This document shows positions 33,332 through 38,457 of a stretch of DNA of 38,457 nt, piece after piece. Below the pieces are notes generated by a model. That model did not search any database. It worked only from the letters and a program-made list of their open reading frames with translations, and was not told the DNA's origin. The stretch comes from Legionellales bacterium. GTDB taxonomy: Bacteria; Pseudomonadota; Gammaproteobacteria; JAHCLG01. The position numbers and the translations under genes were made by a program. The stretch's first letter is position 1. The number at the start of each line of letters is the position of its first letter. The stretch lies in assembly GCA_026125385.1 (NCBI GenBank), contig JAHCLG010000024.1, positions 1 to 38,457 of the forward strand, read 5' to 3'.

Positions 33332-34672
33332 TTATTTTAACCGATACCTTACCGCAGGACCTTGGCCTAGCTTGATGATTTTTTTCTGCTTAATTAACTG
33401 CGCTAACTTGCGAATTGCCGTATTATGTGAAATCGATAAATACTGGGCAATCTCTTTTGCACTTACTTCGCGACGTGTTTTAATTAGGGCTAAAATACTA
33501 GCCTCTTCGTTTTTATATGCTGTTGGATCGGGGTCGAAGAAAAATATTATTTTAACAAAATCACCTTCTTCATGATATTCGGGTTTTTTTAACCCCGCTT
33601 TTTGGCAACTGTCATAGATTAATTTTATACCTGTGCCACGGGTTTCAATTAAATTCAACTTATAAGCAAGGCGCACTAATGTGGGATTGCGTAAATAAGT
33701 AGTGCCATCACCCAGATTATTCAAATCCACTAAGCCAGGGAAACATCCCGGATTGAAAATTTCTACACGATCATCATAAATGGCAATTTTAACAGCGCCA
33801 GGAATATTATATTTCCGATGTAATAATGCATTTAAAATAGCTTCTCTTAGTGCTTCTTGAGGTAAAGGAATGACTCTTTTTAATTTTACATCTTGCATTT
33901 CAAAATGTGTCGTTAGCCATTTATTTAAAAGAATTAAACTCAAATGTGCCTGCTGTTCAAGCGTTCCCACGATGTCTTCTGTTTGTAAAATATCACGTCC
34001 CAATGTGCCTTTAAATCGAGTGCATTTAATCAGGGCTTCATGAATATATTGATGTGGCGTTTCACAAAAAAGCAATAATCCAGCGATAGTCGGAGCTATC
34101 GTTTCTTTATTGGCACTATGCTGTTTAATAATTCGTTCAGCAATTAATCGGTTTTTAGTAATCCGACTACCAATAAATTGAGTTAATAATTCACGAGAAA
34201 GCACTCGATTGGGATTGACCACAATAATTTCTTCATCATAATTGAGTCGTTGCGCCTCTCGATTCAAATCTTCGATATATTCTGGCGTCGCTTTACGGGT
34301 AGCAGAACCTACTCGAATATAAGTTCCTTCATTAAGGCCTTTACTTTTTAAAAAATAGGGTTTGCGTGGACTCATAGGGATTTCGATCACTAATACCGAT
34401 TTGCTAACAAAATTTTGTTCATAAATCTGGGCGACTAAAGCAGGCATTACCGAATCATATAAACTGTTGGGAAAATTCTCATATAATTTGTGGCGATCTT
34501 CATCTGCAATTCCCACTACTTCATGGGTCTTGTCATCCACGCCAATGATGATGCGTCCGCCCGTGCCATTGGCAAAGGCGATACACGTTTTTATTAATGT
34601 TTCAAATTTCGGAAGTTGCGATTTGAACTCAATCAATTTTGATTCGCGATCGGGAAAAATGACTTTACCCAT
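33332..34672 (-). CDS. AlbA_2 (Schlafen-type) domain protein with C-terminal winged helix
   Basis: 446 residues. The N-terminal AlbA_2/Schlafen AAA_4 domain is recognised from ESKLIEFKSQLPKFETLIKT, CIAFANGTGGRIIIGVDD and EGTYIRVGSATRKATPEYI. The middle has QEALREAILNALLHRKYNI then IAIYDDRVEIFNPGCFPG and ETRGTGIKLIYDSCQKAG, the ATPase-like region typical of RecG-related (COG2865) transcription-factor-like proteins. The end is a winged helix (VSAKEIAQYLSISHNTAIRKLAQLI). Relatives are proposed DNA/RNA-binding regulators and some lie in phage-defence loci; no partner gene is here. The promoter side carries a 29-bp tandem repeat, perhaps its own binding sites. Confidence 0.88.
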   Translation of the reverse strand: MGKVIFPDRESKLIEFKSQLPKFETLIKTCIAFANGTGGRIIIGVDDKTHEVVGIADEDRHKLYENFPNSLYDSVMPALVAQIYEQNFVSKSVLVIEIPMSPRKPYFLKSKGLNEGTYIRVGSATRKATPEYIEDLNREAQRLNYDEEIIVVNPNRVLSRELLTQFIGSRITKNRLIAERIIKQHSANKETIAPTIAGLLLFCETPHQYIHEALIKCTRFKGTLGRDILQTEDIVGTLEQQAHLSLILLNKWLTTHFEMQDVKLKRVIPLPQEALREAILNALLHRKYNIPGAVKIAIYDDRVEIFNPGCFPGLVDLNNLGDGTTYLRNPTLVRLAYKLNLIETRGTGIKLIYDSCQKAGLKKPEYHEEGDFVKIIFFFDPDPTAYKNEEASILALIKTRREVSAKEIAQYLSISHNTAIRKLAQLIKQKKIIKLGQGPAVRYRLK

Positions 34673-34710
34673 CTCATGCTCTCTTGGCGCATTTATAACA
34701 GAAACAACAT

Positions 34711-34806
34711 TATCTCACCAATCTCACCATCATACAAGCTATCTCACCAATCTCACCATCCCACCAGATATCTCACCAATCTCACCATCACGCCAGCTAT
34801 CTCACT
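34711..34806. repeat. 29-bp tandem repeat upstream of the AlbA_2 gene
   Basis: Three full 29-base units begin at 34711, 34740 and 34769, with a partial fourth at 34798. Each starts TATCTCACCAATCTCACCAT plus C, and ends with a variable 8-base spacer (ATACAAGC, CCACCAGA, ACGCCAGC). Inside each unit the 9-base word ATCTCACCA is itself directly repeated. The array is 39 bases before the AlbA_2 start codon. It is not CRISPR: the spacers are too short. Confidence 0.9.
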
Positions 34807-34867
34807 CTGTTGCCGCAAAAGCATCCAGACTTTACCCCCTAAGCGCAATCAATAATTCATCGAGATT

Positions 34868-34896
34868 TTGCTATTTTCAGTGACTCACGTTATGAT
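34868..34896 (+). promoter_or_regulatory. Sigma-70 promoter of the FAD oxidase gene
   Basis: TTGCTA (34868-34873), exactly 17 bases, then TATGAT (34891-34896), 39 bases before the ATG at 34935. Confidence 0.6.
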
Positions 34897-34934
34897 AAAT
34901 TCACTTCAAGGATAGCAACAGATTAAGGACAATC

Positions 34935-36737
34935 ATGCGAATAAAACAGATGGGTTTCTTAGTGATTTCGTTTAGCGCTATTTTTTTTACCCAAGCTTTT
35001 GCTGAATCAAACACCACTAGTACTCATTTATGCCGTTGCACGCCCAGTGAAAATTGTTGGCCATCAACTCAAGCATGGCAGCAATTACAAAAACAATTAA
35101 CAGGGAAATTAATCAAACCCATTGCACTGATGGATGCTTGTAACAACGATCCCGCAGCACAGTCTTGCCAGGACGCAATAAAACTCAGTAAAAATCCTTT
35201 CGTGATCCAATCGAATCCAGGCAATACCATGAGCCAAGGTTGGTTAAACGCTTGGAATTATCACAATAGCATTTATGCCGTAGAAGCTAAAAATACGCAA
35301 GATATTGTCAGCGCCGTTAATTTTGCTCGCGAACATCATTTACGTTTAGCGATAAAAGGTTCTGGCCATGATTATTTAGGTCGTTCGAGTGCGAAAGATT
35401 CTTTATTAATTTGGACGCACAACATGCGAGCGGTCAAATACGATCCCGCATTTATTCCACAAAGTTGCCCTAAAACGACAGTTGCCACTCCTGCTGTTAC
35501 CGTTGAAGCGGGCGCGCGTTGGCTTGAAACTTATTTAATGGCTGCAAAGCATGATCGCTATGTGCAAGGCGGAGGTTGCACGACAGTCGGTGCCGCCGGT
35601 GGATTTACCCAAGGTGGCGGATTTGGCAGTTTTTCCAAAAAATTTGGCACGGGTGCAGCAGGAGTATTACAAGCCGAAATTGTTACTGCCGATGGTAAAG
35701 TGATTGTTGCTAATGCTTGTCAAAATAAAGATTTATTTTGGGCAATCCGTGGAGGTGGTGGTAGCACATTTGGTGTGGTTACCAAAATGACTTTGCGCAC
35801 TCACCCACTACCCGCTTATTTTGGTTTATTGCATGGTACTATCACTGCTAAAAATGATAAGGCATTTAAACAATTAATTTTAAAATTAATTGGATTTTAT
35901 GATCACCATTTAAATAATCCACATTGGGGTGAACAAATTACCTTTAATAAAAATAATACTGTTGTATTAGGGTTAGTCTATCAAGGTGAAAACGCGCAGG
36001 ATGCGCAACACACCTGGAATATTATGCAAAATTGGTTAAAAGCACATCCCCAACACTACACTCAAGATGTCACATTATTTTCTATTCCACCGACAAAATT
36101 ATTTAATTATGATTTTTGGCACGCCAATTTCCCCTCATTTGTCGTAAAAAATACGGCAAAAGGCGCACGGCCTGGTGAATATTGGTGGGCAAGTAATAGC
36201 GCTGAATTACATCAATATTGGTATACCTATCAATCGTGGTGGTTACCCTTAAATTTATTTGCGCCCACTCACGCACAACAATTAGCAGATGTGGTATTTC
36301 AAGCTTCACGTGTTGCAGCGGTTTCTTTTCATATTAATAAAGGATTAGCAGGTGCTTCGAACGATGCCATTCAACGCGGATTGCAAACATCTGTAAATCC
36401 CGTGGTATATCATGCTGCAACCTTAGTATTAATGGGTGCGGGAAGTGATAAAGTGTACCCCGATTATAAAAAATTACCACAACCTCCAACACAAGCGAGT
36501 AGTGATGTGAATAAAATTACACAAGCAATGAAATTATTTAAAAACCTCGCACCAAATTCTGGAACTTATGCCAATGAAGCTGATTATTTTGAAAAAAATT
36601 GGCAAATGGCTTTCTGGGGTAACAATTACGATCGCTTACTAAAAATAAAACAAGAATATGATCCGCAAGGATTATTTTATTGTCACCATTGTGTGGGCAG
36701 TGAAAACTGGAGCGATGATGGCATGTGTCGTAAATAA
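34935..36737 (+). CDS. Secreted bicovalent FAD-dependent oxidoreductase (VAO/BBE family)
   Basis: 600 residues. A signal peptide (1-23, ending QAFA) precedes a cysteine segment HLCRCTPSENCWPS. The FAD-binding PCMH domain spans about 108-295 and carries both flavin attachment residues: H145 in KGSGHDYLGRS and C215 in VQGGGCTTVGAAGGF, so FAD is probably bound covalently at two sites. The C-terminal berberine-bridge (BBE) motif reads YDPQGLFYCHHCVGSENW, ending DGMCRK. The N-terminal CRCxPxxxCWPS and C-terminal VGSExW...GxCR patterns resemble secreted fungal alcohol/sugar oxidases, which suggests transfer from a eukaryote or shared niche. AAGGA lies 5 bases before ATG 34935. The substrate is unknown. 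Confidence 0.88.
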   Translation: MRIKQMGFLVISFSAIFFTQAFAESNTTSTHLCRCTPSENCWPSTQAWQQLQKQLTGKLIKPIALMDACNNDPAAQSCQDAIKLSKNPFVIQSNPGNTMSQGWLNAWNYHNSIYAVEAKNTQDIVSAVNFAREHHLRLAIKGSGHDYLGRSSAKDSLLIWTHNMRAVKYDPAFIPQSCPKTTVATPAVTVEAGARWLETYLMAAKHDRYVQGGGCTTVGAAGGFTQGGGFGSFSKKFGTGAAGVLQAEIVTADGKVIVANACQNKDLFWAIRGGGGSTFGVVTKMTLRTHPLPAYFGLLHGTITAKNDKAFKQLILKLIGFYDHHLNNPHWGEQITFNKNNTVVLGLVYQGENAQDAQHTWNIMQNWLKAHPQHYTQDVTLFSIPPTKLFNYDFWHANFPSFVVKNTAKGARPGEYWWASNSAELHQYWYTYQSWWLPLNLFAPTHAQQLADVVFQASRVAAVSFHINKGLAGASNDAIQRGLQTSVNPVVYHAATLVLMGAGSDKVYPDYKKLPQPPTQASSDVNKITQAMKLFKNLAPNSGTYANEADYFEKNWQMAFWGNNYDRLLKIKQEYDPQGLFYCHHCVGSENWSDDGMCRK

Positions 36738-36830
36738 CATATTCCTGAGATGTTTTGAAAAGGTGAGCACTTTAACCAAATAAAATGTTATTAATCTGTG
36801 CAAAAGCAGATGATCTAGTGAAAATCACTT

Positions 36831-36975
36831 TAGGGCGTGTTGACAATTCGCTATGCTGAGACGTAGCTTGTTGATTTTTGAGCACTAGCGCGCAGTTTAC
36901 ACCAAGTAAATGAGCAGCGGAGCACAAAAAATCAACGAGATACGGCCAGCAGAGTAGAATTGTCAACACGCCCTA
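36831..36975. repeat. Foldback element family 1, intact copy (145 bp)
   Basis: The ends TAGGGCGTGTTGACAATTC (36831-36849) and GAATTGTCAACACGCCCTA (36957-36975) are perfect 19-base inverted repeats. Pairing continues inward: CGTAGCTTGTTGATTTTT on the left against CGTATCTCGTTGATTTTT inverted on the right. The TA at both tips may be a duplicated target. No reading frame fills it, so it is a MITE-like non-autonomous element. The rest of the 36738-37146 spacer, from 36976 to 37079, shows nothing I recognise. Confidence 0.9.
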
Positions 36976-37079
36976 GTTATATCACGTCATCTCGTCGTTA
37001 TATTGCAGATAAGCTGTTATGAAAAATTAGCAAGGTGATTGTCTAAGGCAATAAATCAATAGGTTATCAGCGCTCTTTA

Positions 37080-37125
37080 GCCAAATGGCAATTGATTTGA
37101 AATATACGCCATTTGGCACTATACT
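37080..37125 (+). promoter_or_regulatory. Promoter with embedded operator of the toxin-antitoxin operon
   Basis: TTGAAA (37097-37102), 17 bases, TATACT (37120-37125). Two 10-base arms, GCCAAATGGC (37080-37089) and its exact complement GCCATTTGGC (37108-37117), flank and overlap the -35 region, their centres 28 bases apart. This is the expected layout for autorepression by the antitoxin. Confidence 0.7.
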
Positions 37126-37146
37126 AACATTAAGATAAATTTAGAG

Positions 37147-37557
37147 ATGATGCTGATGGAAACTAATCATTCAAAGATAGTCTCTTCTAACATTCATCAA
37201 AAAAGCAAAGTAGCCCTGAAAGCATTTTTTGGGATTTGTGAACAATGGAAATTAAATACGACTCAATGCAAAATTTTGCTTGGCAATCCACCTGCACGAA
37301 CATTTTCCCGATGGAAACAATTGGGTGATAATTTAACTCTTAGCCAAGATAAATTGGAAAGAATTTCTTATATATTAGGTATTTATAAAGCTCTCAGAAT
37401 ATTATTACCTAATGAAGAGGCCGCGAATAGTTGGATCCATAAACCCAATAGTGCTGAAATATTTAATGGCCAAAGCGCCTTAGATAAATTACTTCAAGGT
37501 CGCGTTATTGATTTAGCTGATGTGCGGCGATATTTAGATGCAGAACGCGGTTGGTAA
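37147..37557 (+). CDS. Xre/MbcA/ParS-type antitoxin (partner of RES toxin)
   Basis: 136 residues. The central part has a Xre-like helix-turn-helix (KAFFGICEQWKLNTTQCKIL then PARTFSRWK), and the C-terminus is the DUF2384 toxin-binding segment with SALDKLLQGRVIDLADVRRYL followed by DAERGW. These antitoxins bind and block the RES toxin and repress their own promoter; the palindromic operator upstream fits this. In-frame ATGs at 37147, 37150 and 37156 are all possible; the AGAG site at 37143 fits the last best. The stop is 3 bases before the toxin start. Confidence 0.9.
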   Translation: MMLMETNHSKIVSSNIHQKSKVALKAFFGICEQWKLNTTQCKILLGNPPARTFSRWKQLGDNLTLSQDKLERISYILGIYKALRILLPNEEAANSWIHKPNSAEIFNGQSALDKLLQGRVIDLADVRRYLDAERGW

Positions 37558-37560
37558 TTT

Positions 37561-38244
37561 ATGAAAAATCCTTCCTTGATTGATCTTAGTGGAACAAAAC
37601 ATTTTAGAATTATTCCTTCCCTATATCCTCCAATTAATTTTTTTGAAAAACTCGTAGATGCGTCTGAAATGGAGCTATTATGGGAAATTGAAGGATTAAC
37701 TAATGAAAGACTTTTAGAAGAAACAGGGGATATTTTTTTAGTGAAAAAAGAAGATCGAATTTGTGGTAAAGGATCTTCTGTAGTAATGGCAGCATTTACT
37801 CACATTCATAAAAAATCCAGATTTACAGATGGAAAATATGGTATTTATTACGCCGGTTTAAATCGCGAAACTGCTTTACGTGAAACTATTTATCACCGCG
37901 AAAAATTTTTACAGGCAACAGCAGAAAAAGCCTGTGAAATTACCATGCGTTGTTATAAAGGAAAAATTACCAAACCATTACACGATATTCGAGCAAAGAA
38001 ATATCAATCACTACATGATCCCCACAGCTATACAGTTTCTCAAGAATTTGCTAGTAAAATGAGAGCACAAAACTCATGGGGCTTAATTTATAATAGTGTT
38101 CGTCATCCACAAAGCAACTGCATTGCCTTATTTCGTCCACCAGCGACAACAATTCCCATACAAACAGATCATTTATCATATGTATGGGATGGAACAAAAA
38201 TTACTTCGGTCTATCAAAAAACAGAACCGTTGTTAATTTTATGA
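37561..38244 (+). CDS. RES domain toxin (NAD+-degrading)
   Basis: 227 residues. RES toxins destroy NAD+ by phosphorolysis, halting growth. The RES signatures are seen: SRFTDGKYGIYYAGLNRETA with conserved Arg and Tyr, LRETIYHRE with the catalytic Glu (E108), and QNSWGLIYNSVRHPQ with S179-x-R181, followed by CIALFRPP. All of the R-E-S residues the domain is named for are present, so the toxin should be active. It follows the antitoxin by 3 bases without its own clear ribosome binding site, so translation is probably coupled. Typical length for the family. Confidence 0.93.
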   Translation: MKNPSLIDLSGTKHFRIIPSLYPPINFFEKLVDASEMELLWEIEGLTNERLLEETGDIFLVKKEDRICGKGSSVVMAAFTHIHKKSRFTDGKYGIYYAGLNRETALRETIYHREKFLQATAEKACEITMRCYKGKITKPLHDIRAKKYQSLHDPHSYTVSQEFASKMRAQNSWGLIYNSVRHPQSNCIALFRPPATTIPIQTDHLSYVWDGTKITSVYQKTEPLLIL

Positions 38245-38273
38245 TAAAGCATTTAACCGATTGCGAGAGTAAA

Positions 38274-38457
38274 ATGAAAAAATCATTCTTAATTACCGGC
38301 AGCACCAAAGGCATTGGTCTTGCTACTTCACTTTATTTAAATGAATTAGGCTATGACATTATTGGTATCGCCAGAAATTAACCTCGAGAAAATTTTCCTG
38401 GTACGCTTTATCTCGCTGATTTAAGCAACGCCGATGAAACCCTTAAAATTTTTAATT
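38274..38457 (+). pseudogene. Short-chain dehydrogenase/reductase interrupted by TAA (5' part only)
   Basis: The frame starts MKKSFLITGSTKGIGLATSL, a classical SDR nucleotide-binding motif (TGxxxGIG), and reads to GYDIIGIARN before a TAA at 38379-38381. Beyond the TAA the same frame continues with PRENFPGTLYLADLSNADET to the window end; GIAR-x-x-P...FPG...DLS is the normal SDR continuation. One codon has therefore become a stop. GAGAG lies 8 bases before ATG 38274. The right part is outside the window. Whether this is a decayed gene, readthrough or a sequencing error cannot be decided here. Confidence 0.75.

Noticed and set aside
34711-34806. CRISPR array
   Set aside because: Repeat units are 21 constant bases plus only 8 variable bases, with an internal direct repeat and no cas genes; it is a tandem repeat.
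34467-34883. 138-residue plus-strand frame
   Set aside because: It is antisense to the AlbA_2 gene and runs through the tandem repeat; its Ser/His-rich composition comes from the repeat.
1-38457. tRNA or rRNA genes in the spacers
   Set aside because: I looked through the spacers for cloverleaf T-loop sequences (GGTTCGAATCC-like) and rRNA motifs and saw none; the hairpins found are repeats or terminators.

Overview
The window is AT-rich DNA from a gammaproteobacterium. Housekeeping proteins (SpoT, RpoZ, Gmk, YicC, RNase PH, EF-P with EpmA/EpmB) are clearly gammaproteobacterial. The mix of housekeeping genes with a eukaryote-like protein kinase, very large helical proteins of no known family, a Schlafen/AlbA_2-type protein, a secreted S1/P1-nuclease-like protein and a fungal-looking secreted FAD oxidase suggests a host-associated lineage such as Legionellales/Coxiellaceae-like bacteria. 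The genus is an inference I cannot test here.

Layout. 1-4127 (minus): the yicC-gmk-rpoZ-spoT-ridA operon, with ridA cut by the window edge. 4238-5305 (plus): a small secreted twin-CX3C protein and rph. 5306-7126 (plus): a TetR regulator with a likely operator, then a haem-oxygenase-like di-iron protein. 7365-9617 (minus): two paralogous membrane proteins joined in one frame except for a single TGA. 9783-11776: xthA diverging from pyrE and a DUF4124-like gene. 11833-14235 (minus): an 800-residue protein kinase. 14532-16570: glycine-zipper lipoprotein, SAM methyltransferase, trhO. 16664-19216: the complete EF-P beta-lysylation cluster epmA-efp<>epmB. 19345-21546: proline iminopeptidase and alanine dehydrogenase. 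21547-22050 is a repeat-packed spacer. 22051-26144 (minus): MltB-type transglycosylase and a 1015-residue helical protein. 26327-28271 (plus): L,D-transpeptidase, a degenerate S1/P1 nuclease and a 65-residue protein. 28342-32442 (minus): a two-gene RND efflux system. 32667-36737: fatty-acid-hydroxylase-like membrane protein, AlbA_2 protein with a 29-bp tandem repeat upstream, and a bicovalent FAD oxidase. 37080-38244: a Xre/RES toxin-antitoxin module behind a textbook promoter/operator. 38274-38457: a short-chain dehydrogenase interrupted by TAA.

Four dispersed short-repeat families occur between the genes: (1) a 145-bp foldback element with perfect 19-bp terminal inverted repeats and TA ends (one intact, one decayed, one half copy that supplies the C-terminus of a small gene); (2) a 128-130-bp imperfect palindrome with CTATAC ends (two copies); (3) CCTGGA...TCCAGG palindromes (three sites, one supplying the mltB stop codon); (4) a GGAGTTTTGCAC hairpin that sits at gene ends like a portable terminator (three copies). 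No transposase is present, so they look like non-autonomous elements.

The items I consider most worth testing are the in-frame TGA between the paired membrane proteins, the degenerate S1/P1 protein, the kinase, the 29-bp array before the AlbA_2 gene, the repeat-derived gene end, and the SDR nonsense codon. No tRNA, rRNA or CRISPR array was seen.
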